Source: Fusarium oxysporum f. sp. lycopersici 4287
Taxonomy: Eukaryota > Ascomycota > Sordariomycetes > Hypocreales > Nectriaceae
Assembly (NCBI RefSeq): GCF_000149955.1
Contig: NC_030996.1
Location: 761,467 to 825,466 of the forward strand
Reading direction: 5' to 3'
Length of the DNA: 64,000 nt
The notes below the pieces were generated by a model. That model was not told where the DNA came from. It saw only the letters and a list, made by a program, of their open reading frames with translations, and did no database searches. This document shows, in pieces, positions 54,146-64,000 of this stretch (position 1 is the first letter of the stretch; each line of letters opens with the position of its first letter). The position numbers were made by a program, and so were the translations under genes.

Positions 54146-56190
54146 GCAGAGACTTGCGAGATTGGACCCGTCACGAGCATGGTCATTCCCACTCGGGGGT
54201 TGTAGGTGAATTGCTTCTGTAGGCCGCAATCTGCAACACAATGCTAGGCGACACTATCCGTATGAGAGTATCTGATCGACATAGCACATACCAATGACAT
54301 AAACAATGCACATCTGACTGGCGGAACCACCGGTTTCCGAGTCCTGTGCATATTTGGGAAGAGCAGAGTGCATCGGGAGCACCTTTTAACGCTGGTATAT
54401 CCCGTCGGAGCGCGGTGCCGTTTCTCTCAATCTCGGGCACCAACGTCATGAAAACAAGGGTATTGCCTTTTGGCTTGTTCTCGACGAAATGCCTGACCCA
54501 GTCTATGACGGCTGCGTCATAACAAATTGGTGGTGTCTTCAGATGCTTGATGAGGACAGCATTTCGTCTCGAAAACGTTGGTAGTACCAAAGTACTGGCA
54601 GAACTTTTCAAGGTTGATTGTGGCTGACATGATGACAAGCTAGGATGAGTGTTAGCATTGAGCCTCACATATGGTATACTAAGCGAACCTTGAGATGCTT
54701 ACGTTGTTGGATGAGTTTCTTCAGAAGAGCAAGCAACATGTCAGTGTTCGTCGTTCTCTCATGAGCTTCGTCGACCATGATGCAAGCCTGGTGACGTTAG
54801 ACACAAGTCACGCAAGATAACAATGAAACATACGTAGTTCTTGAGTGTGTATTGTCACCAGCATTTTGCTGGAGTAATAGGCCATCCGCAAGGAAACCGA
54901 GACGCGTCTGGGCGGAACTTTTGTTGTTAAACCGGACTTTGTATCCGACAATGCTTCTCAATGGCACATTCATCAATCTCCATCACCCGATGATCGTACC
55001 TCCTCTTACCAACCTTAGATCCCTTCAAGGTTGACCAGATACCTGTGTACCTGAGACTGATCTTGGCTTCACTGTGTTATTTAGATAACAACAGCTACTG
55101 ACCCAGAGTGCCACGTGAAGGCGCCAGCCATCGCTCTGGTGCCTCCGCAATAATGCATCATCGGCAGTTGTTGATGATAACAACTCCAGCAGTTGAAAAA
55201 GGGTGCCGTAAGGCAGTGACGGGGAAAGGATGCCGTAAGGCAAACAACAGGTAAGGGATGCCGTAAGGCCAACAGGAAGAGGGATGCCGTAAAGCAAACA
55301 ACAGGGACGAAAGGATGCCGTGAGGCGAAATGCCTAGTCTTGACCAGAATGAACGTATGGGCCAACGAGAGGAAAAAGGGTAGGCATTTTCAACTTTGTA
55401 CTGGATCAAGGCATGTCGTGATTCAGGATTCAGGATTCTTGATTGGTTATTCGTGCTTGTAGAGGAACATGTTTGGTAAAAGCTCATGTTCCGAATCATG
55501 TTCGTCAAGCTCACAACTTCGGGGATGCCTTGGAGTCCCAAGATCTGCTCCGACGAGGCGGAAGTCGTTAGACTTTTTGTGATGATTATCGAACCCTCAA
55601 GCGAATTTCATCAAGAGCCTTTTTCATGGCGGGACTCTTTAGCTAGCCGCCATACGTCTCTGGAGTCGGCCATGGGAAGTCGAAAAGCGGATGTTCCTGC
55701 GTCGATTAGCATAGAGTCAAGTGAACGGGTCAAGTACATACAACAAGCCACTCTGGCTCAACATCTGTGATAAACCGCGCAGGTATTCAACACCGGGATA
55801 ATCCACGGTTCACTCGTGGTTCATGCTGGTCTTTCTTGCCAGATCCCGCGTCGCCAACAACAATCGTGACCTGGGAGGGGCTGATCAGGTAGTGCTTCAT
55901 TGTCATCGTCCGAGAGCGCAAGGTATTGAATGGAGTGAAAAGCATGATAAATCGAGAGACCGCATTCTATGGTGTAAAGATGATGTAGCCGTGGAGTGAG
56001 AACAAGAAGGCGAGCGACGTACTTGCTCTGGCTGATACTTGTTGACAAGAAACTCTGCCACTGGGAACGGTTGGCATCAATCTTTGTGGACCTCGACGAG
56101 AGATATTGCTCCGAAAACTCTTTATCAGGGAAGCACAGGTTCATCTTTCTATCCTCGATGGCCGAGACATCGGAGGCAGTCGCCTGGTTG
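54120..56190 (-). pseudogene. DEAH-box RNA helicase motor domain, degraded
   Basis: Reading the minus strand from 56190: an N-terminal KEFSEQYLSSRST segment, a one-base frame change, PVAEFLVNKYQPEQ, then after an intron the P-loop VTIVVGDAGSGKKDQ (near 55830-55875). Coding sense is then lost for about 850 bp, including a minisatellite. It resumes with VGYKVRFNNKSSAQTRLGFL (near 54900), LKNY, an intron, ACIMVDEAHERTTNTDMLLA (DEAH box near 54750-54790), another intron, LVIMSATINLEKFCQYFG (motif III), AVIDWVRHFVENKPKGNTLV, a degraded stretch, VYVI, an intron, then DCGLQKQFTYNPRVGMTML and PISQVSARRAKK, the start of motif VI. It stops at repeat copy C. Motif order is right, but frame changes and gaps make it non-functional. 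Confidence 0.75.
55191..55335 (+). repeat. Minisatellite of GGATGCCGTAAGGC-type units
   Basis: Five imperfect copies of GG[GA]TGCCGTAAGGC start near 55200, 55227, 55256, 55281 and 55313, spaced 25-32 bp, several followed by AAACAACAGG. It lies inside the gap of the DEAH helicase relic, between the P-loop and DEAH segments. Confidence 0.75.
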
Positions 56191-56833
56191 CGGTTGGTGA
56201 GATGGTGCGATGGTGTGATTGTGGTCGAGATCGCGGTTATGAAATATTTAGCCTCGTTTATTTTATTCCTGTGTGAAGTTTTCTACAAAAGCTCACGTGA
56301 CACGTTGAAGAACTTGCTCATTAAGAGAGCACTCTGACTTCTGGTGCGGTGGTGGGCAGCTGCTGGCACTGCTGCTCTTTTCCGGTGAGTTTTTTGAGTT
56401 AGGACGTATCATGATTGGGATCCGGTTAAGTTATCCTCAATTCCTTCTACACTCTTTCACATCGTCACTCACCTTTGTTGTCTTGGAGGGCCTTTGCATG
56501 GCTCCGGTGCTGCCTTATTGATACACACTGTCACCCTACCATCTTACAGATATGCCCTATTGTTGAGACGTCACGGCAGCACCGAAGCCATGACGTCCAA
56601 CATAGAAGCTTCTTTTTGCAGGAACTAGTTTGTGGGCGGACCGTAAGGAGACGAGGCGTGTTTTCATGTTCGCGGGAGCCATTCATGTAAAGAGATGAGG
56701 TAAGAGGCCTTTGGATTCATCGTCAATCTGGTTGGCTTCTTCCCTATCACGACCCATCTCGTACAGACGCCAGGTGAGGAGCAAGAGAAAGCTGAGGATG
56801 ACTATATTAATGAGATAGAGTGTATAACAGAAA
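56191..56833. other. Intergenic, no supported gene
   Basis: No family-like frame. It separates the helicase relic from a small membrane-protein gene. Confidence 0.45.
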
Positions 56834-57472
56834 CTAATCTTTCTTAACTCCTTCCTGTTCATCCTCCTTGATATCATCCCAGTCTCCATCACCATCAATT
56901 TTCCTCTTAACATCCTGGGGAGAAGGAAGATGGGGTGGTGCATTAGGATCCATCCCCCAGACCTTGCTCCAAAGAAGAATCTGTGTCGCGATGATGAAGA
57001 CGCCAGCACCCACGACAGCAGCCCAGACCAGCAATGCGAAGGTAGCAACAGGAGAGTAGAGGGCGATGCCCAGAAGACGTGGTCTGAGGGAACCTGGATA
57101 GGTTCGTTTAAATACTCCCCAAGAGATTCGCCACGCGGATTTCAGGACCCAGGAACCGTGGAGGAGTTGGACAGGGAACGCAGAAGCGCACACTAAGAGT
57201 GCGAGGTATTGGTGGAGGCGTGATGTGATGCGGTCCTTGAGCCAGAAGCCAGGGCGTCGCGGTTGGGTTGCAGGACTGGGTTTGATTACGGCGGCAGTAT
57301 CGTTTTCGTTGTCGTCTTCATTTGGGAATGAATCGACCTGCTTAGCTGACCACCAGCTATTGGCTATGATGAGGATGGCCAGTGTCCAGAAGAGGTCGCT
57401 CTTGAGGTACTCATATCGAGCAGAGTCTGAGTACCACCAGGACTCGTATGAGGGGCAGGGTTTGGCAGTCAT
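56834..57472 (-). CDS. Small integral membrane protein, unknown function
   Basis: Single-exon, 212 residues from ATG 57472 (MTAKPCPSYESWWYSDS); an in-frame ATG at 57607 would add 45 residues but gives a low-complexity leader. Hydrophobic segments: DLFWTLAILIIANSWWSA (about residue 25), YLALLVCASAFPVQLLHGSW (about 92) and a long pair within LLGIALYSPVATFALLVWAA and VVGAGVFIIATQILLW (about 135-170). The acidic hydrophilic tail ends EDEQEGVKKD. It resembles fungal membrane proteins of unknown role; not recognised further. Confidence 0.65.
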   Translation of the reverse strand: MTAKPCPSYESWWYSDSARYEYLKSDLFWTLAILIIANSWWSAKQVDSFPNEDDNENDTAAVIKPSPATQPRRPGFWLKDRITSRLHQYLALLVCASAFPVQLLHGSWVLKSAWRISWGVFKRTYPGSLRPRLLGIALYSPVATFALLVWAAVVGAGVFIIATQILLWSKVWGMDPNAPPHLPSPQDVKRKIDGDGDWDDIKEDEQEGVKKD

Positions 57473-57823
57473 TTTGGCGATTGATTCATGCAATGAGAGA
57501 ATGAATTTGGATGCATTACAGATTGAATTGCGGGAGGGATTAATCCTTTTTTGAAAGCTTCTGTTTAAACGGCTGCCTGGATGCTGACTCGTGTCCCCAC
57601 ATTCCATCCATCTTGCTCACTTGATTGGCTTCGGGCGTTCACAGTGGCTCGTTAGCATGGACACTGAGAATGACCACTGTGCCCTGCGTCTAGTGCTAAC
57701 TTATAGGTCTGTCAACCAATGAACGATATCACTGAACGGTCATCGTACATCTTTGTCGGCAATCCAAGGCTGACTGTCAAAGTTGTCTATTTCTATGATA
57801 GTAATTTAGACTAGATAGGAACT
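57473..57823. other. Intergenic, no supported gene
   Basis: Short spacer with no recognised feature. Confidence 0.45.
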
Positions 57824-58589
57824 TCACTTCAAAGGATGCTTGAGCACCAACTTTCCGAAAGTGCTCATGTTCTTCACGTTATACACCTCCTTGATGGCAT
57901 CTTCTCCAGACCCTTCAAAGACCCGAACAGGCGCTGGCACATACCCGCCGGGGGCACCATAATTCTCAACAGCCCAGCGAAAGCCCCTCCAATGTCTATC
58001 AGCAGCAGCCATGTCCTTTGGCCAGACGACCTTTTGACCCCCGGGCAACTCGAACTCGACATCGAAATGACGTGCCCCCATGATTGCTTTATACTCTGGA
58101 TCGCCGCCCAACAGCACTGAAGCCAGAACAGTTCTATCGTGTTGAGGAATCGCTTTCTTTAGTAGGACTTGGGACTCGGGAGATCCAAGCGCGTCAAAGG
58201 CCCAGATTGTTCCGCTGGTTGATTGCAAGGCTGATTTGACCTTTTCGATTACATCTGTATCGTTGTAGTCGAAGGACTGGGTTGCACCCAGTGTCTTCAG
58301 ATATTCGTGTCGCTTAGATGAGGCAATGGCTATGATGGAAGACACTCGCGCTGCCCGGGCAAACTGAACAGCAGCCATGCCAACACTTGTCGCACCGCCC
58401 CAGATCACCAAAGTTCCCTCCGGGGCAGCGACACCCTCATCGGGCGTACCCTCTTCTCCAAAACATGCTCTCTGGGACCGCGGGACAAGATGTTAAAGAA
58501 ACATAGAGATGAAGGTGTTACCGAACTGAAGAAACACGACTTACGAACTTCCTGTGCCGCGGTGCAGAAGACTCCAGAGGCTGCGGGAC
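57824..58589 (-). pseudogene. Medium-chain dehydrogenase/reductase, 3' half only
   Basis: Two joined pieces, 58545-58589 (PAASGVFCTAAQEV, the usual xxAATLPVGxxTAAQ block) and 57824-58467 (CFGEEGTPDEGVAAPEGTL, VIWGGATSVGMAAVQFARAA, then SSKRHEYLKTLGATQSFDYN). They form the cofactor-binding and C-terminal half of a zinc-independent MDR such as trans-enoyl or quinone reductases. GGATSVG is the NADP-binding glycine motif. The C-terminus GKLVLKHPLK is intact. The N-terminal GroES-like half is not found upstream, where repetitive sequence starts. Splice sites still look usable, so decay or truncation may be recent. Confidence 0.7.
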
Positions 58590-59565
58590 CTGAGAGTAGG
58601 CAGAATTGAAACATCATCATTAAATGATCTCCTGGCACAAACTCCATTAAACGAAACTCCCGGATGAGAGTCTGGCAGAGCACCTGGCGGGAGACAAGAC
58701 GCCAGAGACTCAAGGGAGCTGAACTTGACTGAGCCAGGAGAACGCCAGGACATGTTACACTGATCGGGGCTGGACAGAGCTGAGAGCTCTGTGAGACCTG
58801 AGACAGAGGAGAGATCTCCAAGATACGATATACTGGACAGAGCTAAGCTCCGAAGAGGACTACAGGAGAACTTGGACATATACTACTGGTTCTGGCTGAG
58901 CAGTCAGAAAATCAGTGGGAAGAAGCAGACATACCCTACTGGTCTGAACTGAGCGGCTGGGAGGTGGGCAGGGAAGACTTGGATATACCCTACTGAAGTC
59001 TGACTGGAGCTAGGGAATAACCAAAATTTGACTTAGATGAATCACACTGGAGGTAGCACGATTTGACTAAGTCTAAAAATTGGCTGGCAGGAACCTTCCT
59101 GGAGAAGTCTGGAGGTTGGAAGTGCTGGGCTGAGAAGACCTGAGAACTCTGGAGCTGGAAGTCTGGCGGAGTCTGGCGCCGAGCAGGAGACTCCGGGAGG
59201 ACTTCAGAGTTGGCTAAGGCCAAGCTTGGTATACAGGCTGGACTAGACTAGATACCAGACTGACAGCCAGGACGCAGACGAACTTTAGTACGAAAACACT
59301 AGAGCGGCGGACCCTAAGGCTTAGGATCTATGATACTTGGAAATCACTCTGAGTCACTCTGGTCAACACTGAGTCCGAGACATCCCGAAAAATCAATTGG
59401 CTTTAAATCACTTTGAGAAATTGGAGATTTGAGCCTATGCCCGATAGCAGCGCCCAAAACTTTGATTACTACCAGCACTAGACCACCAGAACTTTAGCCA
59501 CGATAACTCTACGACAACTCCTTAGACACTGGGACTGATCCCCCCTAGGCAAGTCGCTACAGTTG
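58590..59565. repeat. Low-complexity, repeat-bearing tract next to the MDR relic
   Basis: About 1 kb rich in CTGGAG/TCTGG/GAGACT words. Three related units of about 53 bp start near 58873, 58927 and 58980, each with a [TC]ATA-CC/CTACTGG core followed by TCTG-CTGAGC. No coding frame of note. It could be part of a solo LTR or other element, but no clear TG...CA ends or target-site duplication were found. Confidence 0.45.
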
Positions 59566-60062
59566 AGGCCATTTATACATACTAATTCTATACCACCAAA
59601 TTTTGGGAGTCATGAATGAGCAATGATTGCAAGGCCCTGTGGATGACAGGAGGCGCGACCGGAACGACTCCAAGACACTTATGCAAGGAACACCATCTCG
59701 GTGGCACCGTTAGCTCCAGGTTCCACATATTTCCTCCGCTGGAACATGCCGCTGAAACCAGTTGATCGTTACGCCCACAAGCAATGGAACGGACGTGTTC
59801 AGCGGTCGCCGGTCGATGGTCGCTTTCTGTCCATGTTCCACTCAAAATCGCGCCGAGTTATAGCCGGCACAATTAATTCTGGTGCCTGAATCAATTGATC
59901 TTTTTTTGGCTCGAGAAATTGGCCGTTGTTTGTTGACATTTAAATCGTAGCCTAGCAGGCAACGACCAAACGACAGCCTCTTAATACTGGCTTCGGCCTC
60001 AACGCAGCAAACATACGTAACACAGCCTCAAAGAACACTCCAATCTCTTATACTCCTTCAAT
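59566..60062. other. Intergenic, no supported gene
   Basis: Promoter side of the F-box-like gene. Short frames without motif. Confidence 0.45.
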
Positions 60063-61037
60063 ATGACGCGTAACCTTTATGTCCCTTTCGAGATCGTCCT
60101 TCAGATCCTTGAAACGTCTATTCCGCCCGGTGAACCCAATCGGGTTATTGACGTTGCAACCCCGGAAGTTCAGCAGCTCGTCACCTGGACAAGGGTATGC
60201 CGCGCGACGTATGAGCCAGCGACCAGGTTTCTACGGCAGCACTGTGTACATCTCGACTCGATACCTCGACTCCGGAAATTCTTGCGCTGCCTAAACTACT
60301 CCAAGACTTTAAAAGCAGGGGGCCATGAATCTCTCCCCAAAACCATCCCACTTTTTGCAGTCTCGTCCATCTATCTTGGACTCAGCCTCGAGGAGATCCA
60401 GTCGATACGAGCCAGTGCACTTGTCCGGGATGTCTTTCTGGAACTCGGTGGCTCTGTCCGCCGATTGATCATTGACCTGCCGTTTCGCAGAATCGCTATG
60501 CAGCATAGCATTGATGCGCATATTGATCAAGTCTTCTCTCGGGGTCTACAAGCGTTGATCAACCTTGAAGAGTTCGTCACCTTAGGCGGCCTGCCTTCAT
60601 TAGAGTTCTGGAGGAGTGAGCTCAACGTCAGCCAAATTTGGCCCAAGTTACGAAAAGTCGCTGGATTCAGCATCAACCTGAGTGACGAAGGACTTTGGTA
60701 CAATGTTGCACGACATCGAAACATTGCGCATCTGGTTATCACAAGACCTTATTTGCTTCGCGTTCAGAAATGGAACATCAAGCAATCTATCGGTAGCGAA
60801 CTTTGGAACCCCGAGTTTGGAGGTGACTCGACCTATGCTCGGCCCTTGAAGATTGTCATTGTCAATCATGAGTTTAGCTCACCCATAATTGATACGGAAG
60901 ACGGAAATATTCACGACCCGGCTGGGCTTCTTGATGTCTCGCCTATTGAGATACCAATGCACGCGAAACGGGTCGATTATGTCTGCCGTGAGTGGCTGAT
61001 CAAGGCTGCTAAAGAAGATACGCTTTGGGGGTACTGA
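60063..61037 (+). CDS. F-box-like protein of unknown target
   Basis: Single-exon, 324 residues, ATG at 60063. The N-terminus (LYVPFEIVLQILETSIPPGE, then VTWTRVCRATYEPATRFLRQ-H) has the F-box layout: a P-x-E-I-x-x-x-I-L start and a V-C-r-x-x helix. F-box proteins join substrates to SCF ubiquitin ligases through Skp1. The rest (LRKFLRCLNYSKTLK, GLQALINLEEFVTLGGLPSL, VARHRNIAHLVITRPYLL) looks like irregular leucine-rich helices and strands. The Skp1-binding match is weak, so the name is tentative; many such fungal genes are uncharacterised. Confidence 0.7.
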   Translation: MTRNLYVPFEIVLQILETSIPPGEPNRVIDVATPEVQQLVTWTRVCRATYEPATRFLRQHCVHLDSIPRLRKFLRCLNYSKTLKAGGHESLPKTIPLFAVSSIYLGLSLEEIQSIRASALVRDVFLELGGSVRRLIIDLPFRRIAMQHSIDAHIDQVFSRGLQALINLEEFVTLGGLPSLEFWRSELNVSQIWPKLRKVAGFSINLSDEGLWYNVARHRNIAHLVITRPYLLRVQKWNIKQSIGSELWNPEFGGDSTYARPLKIVIVNHEFSSPIIDTEDGNIHDPAGLLDVSPIEIPMHAKRVDYVCREWLIKAAKEDTLWGY

Positions 61038-61189
61038 CGTATAACCGTGTAAGATATGATAATAAGAAATTATATTCATTAATATCGTGGTCCCGGGGCT
61101 CAACCTCCTCGGGCTTCTTAGCCAAGGCAGGACTGCCTTGATGCTCATCGTGACAATGTAATTGACAAATGGATGAACATTCTGCAAGG

Positions 61190-61340
61190 GGGTTAGGGGA
61201 GGCAAGAAAGCCCAAGACCTCTATCCTAAGTAATAACAAGATTTAAGTAAGTTTAGTATATCTTAGTAGGCCTTTAGACTAATTTATTTTGGCATCATGA
61301 CTTCATGTCAGAAGTTTTCTTCCTCCCCGGGGGGATGACC
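61190..61340 (+). repeat. Dispersed repeat, copy B
   Basis: Resembles copy A over about 140 bp: GGTTAGGGGAGGCAAG, CAAGACCTCTATCCTAAG, ATTTTGGCATCATGAC and GAAGTTTTCTTCCTCCCC. It starts about 150 bp after the F-box-like stop. A CCTCCTC-rich simple tract follows at 61364-61393. Confidence 0.55.
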
Positions 61341-63337
61341 AGAGTCAATCTCAATCTCATCCAAATCATCCTCCTCCTCCCCCTCCTCCTCAGGGCATTG
61401 GCTTCATGCTCAGGGTGGCGAGCATAAAGAGTTGCGCTATGGCGGCTGCTGATCGTCGTGGACGGGGTCGAGAAAGAACAGAGTCTAATTACCTTGGTTA
61501 ATGTCTTGACTTATACCTATTCTCTTGAACATACTATCCGATTGGCTGTTTGAGCCTGCATTGGGCAACACAATTGAGTTTTGCTCAAGAGGTTGCAATG
61601 GTTGACGTGGAGTTTTAGGGAGCTTGGGAGTTGTTTCTACGGCAATGTCAGTATGTCACCAATGATCACTGCACACTGTCATTGTAAAATATCTCACCAT
61701 TCGCATCCGGATCAAGTCGTTTCGCCCTGCGCTGGGAAGAGGGCAGAGGTAAGGATTGAGTAGGGGGGTGAAGGTGGCAAGGGCTCATTTGCCAGTTTAG
61801 CTTTGGAAGCTCTGGTAGTTCGTCAAGAAGGCATGTTCATCAACTGATTTTAGAAGCTTGTGGTGATCAAGTTTTCAGGTTCTTCGGCAATGCGGAATTG
61901 TTGGCCAAATTTATTCTTTGAGGATTTGAAGATTTCCTCCAAGATTAAAAATTATGTCTTCTCAGCGACGTTCCTTCCATGTAAGAGTTCGCGCTCAGAC
62001 AAGACTTCCAAGGCAAGTACTCGTTCCCAATACAATGGCACCAGCCCCAACTTCGGGACCAGAAGCAGACCACTTGATTCATAAAGAATGGTACCAGAAA
62101 AGAAGATCCTCTCGTGTCCGAAGCATCGGGGAGTTGTTTTTGCGTGGTCCGACATGTTTCCGAAAATAACGGATTTAAGACCTCTTAGACTGGCTTTTCG
62201 ATGTGAGTCTTGTGCAATGCAATTTGGAGGTTCCAGGGTTGACTCTTCGTCGAACGTTGCAGTACGGAAGGGGAGCTTTGTAGTTGGGTCTTGGCCCAGA
62301 TTCGATGATATCTATAACGACTAGGCTACAGGAAAAGGCAAAATGTCTATTCCGATCCTCTTAAACTCTGTGCAATGTTTGTATATATAACTGGATGTGG
62401 CCAGTCGCGCTTGATGGTTTCGATGCAGATGAACTTCAAAGCTCAACGGTTTACCGTAATATCCGCCATTCAGTCAGTTGCCACTCAAAAGACAAATCGC
62501 AATTCAGGACTTCTTCAATCCATTCAAATACCGTCCTTTTCAAGTAAATGTTCAACCCCACGGTATATTCTCATACCTCCTAGCGCTCTCTTGGGTCCTT
62601 CGTCCTCTTCGAGGCATAGACTCTTACCTTCCTAGAACTCGCTAAATTCGTATTACCGTCCTCTAAGAACATGACCTCTGCCTCTGCCTCTAACTCGTGA
62701 AACACGCAGGTTCGCATTGAGTTGTCTATAGCCTCGGAACTCTGCCAATCGATATAGGTCTCAACAGCAGGTCAGACAACCTTCAGCAGAAGCCAGCAGC
62801 CTGGTAACTCTGAGACGGCCAACAACTGACTGAAGTCAAGTCTGTCAGTGCCTCGGGACAAGAATTGTACCCAATGAGACTGAATGGAGGTAATTTGACG
62901 TTCTGTGATGGCAGGCGGTAACATTTTACCGTCGTTCAGTGATGGCCACATGTTTTCAACAGCGGAAGGCGGCGGAAGAGCTCCATCTACCCTAGAAAAC
63001 AGTATCAATGGGCGATTTCAGTACTTAACCCATATGAAACGGGTCACCATATGTACTGACTAAAAAGACTATAATTTAAATGATAAGCTTTTACCACTTT
63101 AGTATTTTCCATATCATGTGCCGGCTTCTGCGTTACGGTGTTTTCTTTTTCAATGGTTGATCATCGGGAATCTCAACCGCAATAACGTTTTAAACTCGGG
63201 CTGTTGAAGCCTACGAAATGAGTTTTAAATAACAATAAAGAGGTACTTTAAGAAATACCTGAGCAATGCTTTGATGTGCGAATCTGGGTGCTGCAGCGAT
63301 CTAGCTCCTCATGTGAGCGGCCACTATCAAGGAAACA
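61341..63337. other. Intergenic, no supported gene
   Basis: About 2 kb. Several short frames near 61860-62330 on both strands look weakly coding, but they change frame and show no family motif; they may be a relic. No RNA or repeat array recognised. Confidence 0.4.
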
Positions 63338-63409
63338 GGTCGCGTGGCCCAATGGCAAGGCGTCTGACTACGAATCAGAAGATTCTGGGTTCGATCCCCA
63401 GCGTGATCA
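63338..63409 (+). tRNA. tRNA-Arg (ACG)
   Basis: Complete cloverleaf without intron. The acceptor stem GGTCGCG pairs with CGTGATC (with G-T pairs), followed by discriminator A. The D arm contains GCCCAATGGCAAGGC. The anticodon stem-loop TCTGACTACGAATCAGA gives anticodon ACG (read as ICG). The T arm is CTGGGTTCGATCCCCAG. Confidence 0.95.
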
Positions 63410-63608
63410 TCCTTTCAACGAGTTCTGTGGCATTTCATAACAAGCATCTTACCAGGAAACAAATGGAAGCTTGACCTAAGAGATCAGAGACAACCAAACC
63501 TTTTGTTTCAACAGAGGGTAATCGCTTTGTTTTTGTCGGCCATTTATCCTCCATGACTTTGTGCATTGATCGTTCACTATTAAATGTATTCCATTCGACT
63601 GTTTTCTG

Positions 63609-64000
63609 CTACTTCTTCCGCAAGAGTTTCACCTTCATCTTCTTCAGACGCCGACTCTCAAACGCCTTGGTGACCCTCCAATTGCTCACAATCATGACAA
63701 ACACAAACAAGAAAATGAAGAGCGCTCCAATGAGCGGCACAATTAAAGTAAAAACCGTCAATCCATAACTTACATTTTGGAACGCAGAGCTTTCTATCAA
63801 CCTGTCAACACCTAATCCAACCTGCATTGCCGTGAGCGCGATCACGACGTAACCGAGGATACCAGCCAACACCGAAAAATTGTCGCGAATGAGATCGCCA
63901 TAAACTGTGTGCGACGCGACTCGAGAGTAGCCGCGCAGTAAGTATCCTTTGCGAAGCGCGTATACTTTGTTTAATCTGCTCAGGCGCAGCTCTCCGTACC
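63609..64000 (-). CDS. Conserved fungal membrane protein, C-terminal part (runs off right edge)
   Basis: The frame is open from the window edge to the stop at 63609. It reads YGELRLSRLNKVYALRKGYL, LRGYSRVASHTVYGDLIRDN, then two membrane helices (VLAGILGYVVIALTAMQVGL and YGLTVFTLIVPLIGALFIFL) and a basic tail ending KKMKVKLLRKK. The GELRLSRLN...GYLLRGY...FRDNF...AMQVGL pattern belongs to a fungus-wide family of unknown function. The N-terminal part lies beyond the window. The basic tail after the last helix suggests a cytosolic C-terminus. Confidence 0.75.
   Translation of the reverse strand, partial: YGELRLSRLNKVYALRKGYLLRGYSRVASHTVYGDLIRDNFSVLAGILGYVVIALTAMQVGLGVDRLIESSAFQNVSYGLTVFTLIVPLIGALFIFLFVFVMIVSNWRVTKAFESRRLKKMKVKLLRKK

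Noticed and set aside
54183..54668. 161-codon minus frame as a stand-alone gene
   Set aside because: It is one piece of the helicase relic; neighbouring exons in other frames carry the DEAH, motif III and pre-motif VI segments.
58488..59562. Possible solo LTR beginning TGTTA and ending near CTACA
   Set aside because: Ends are not a clear inverted pair, no target-site duplication was found, and the left part overlaps a plausible MDR intron.
1..64000. CRISPR arrays, operons and bacterial-type ribosome sites
   Set aside because: Spliceosomal introns and gene content are those of a filamentous fungus. The only tandem arrays seen are minisatellite-like, without spacer structure.

Overview
The window looks like nuclear DNA of a filamentous ascomycete, most likely a Fusarium-type Sordariomycete. 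Genes are short and broken by 48-60 bp GT-AG introns with CTAAC/CTGAC-like branch sites. Families typical of such fungi are present: a HET-domain protein, Zn2Cys6 regulators, a Dal5-type carrier, an Ato acetate carrier, a GT34 glycosyltransferase, and tRNA-Val(AAC) and tRNA-Arg(ACG). The species is an inference; no diagnostic marker gene is present.

Layout. 0-22 kb: the 5' end of a gene leaving the left edge, a peroxisomal alcohol oxidase (GMC family), a multi-pass membrane protein, a HET-domain protein, a SMI1/KNR4-domain protein, two small uncharacterised proteins, a CHK/aminoglycoside-phosphotransferase-like kinase, a malic-acid/TDT-family carrier and a SnoaL/NTF2-like small protein. 23.8-38.5 kb: a compact block of intact metabolic genes. 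It holds glucarate dehydratase, divergent from an MFS organic-anion carrier, then a secreted Ser/Thr-rich Cys-rich protein, a DHDPS/KDG-aldolase-type protein, a YMR226C-type SDR, a Zn2Cys6 regulator, an ADP-ribosylglycohydrolase-like protein and a Gre2-like reductase.

38.6-45.5 kb is a gene graveyard. It contains a dispersed repeat, the C-terminal part of a DEAH helicase with a premature stop, a CreA-like zinc-finger fragment, a duplicated segment encoding a DEAD-box motif Ia-like peptide, and about 2 kb of an unrecognised decayed gene. 45.6-64 kb mixes intact genes (GT34 glycosyltransferase, acetate carrier, membrane protein, F-box-like protein, two tRNAs, a membrane protein leaving the right edge) with broken ones: a Zn2Cys6 regulator whose zinc cluster is interrupted by TGA, a multi-exon secreted protein with several lesions, a DEAH helicase motor domain on the minus strand that ends at a copy of the dispersed repeat, and the 3' half of a medium-chain dehydrogenase.

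How the genes may work together. The most coherent candidate system is the 23.8-35.3 kb block. Glucarate dehydratase makes 5-keto-4-deoxyglucarate, a DHDPS-type lyase could cleave it, a YMR226C-type SDR could reduce the semialdehyde, the carrier could import the sugar acid, and the Zn2Cys6 protein could regulate the set. A shared motif, CAGATCCG(T/A)CG, occurs twice in the dehydratase/carrier promoter and once upstream of the lyase. The enzyme families are read from sequence; the joined pathway is inference.
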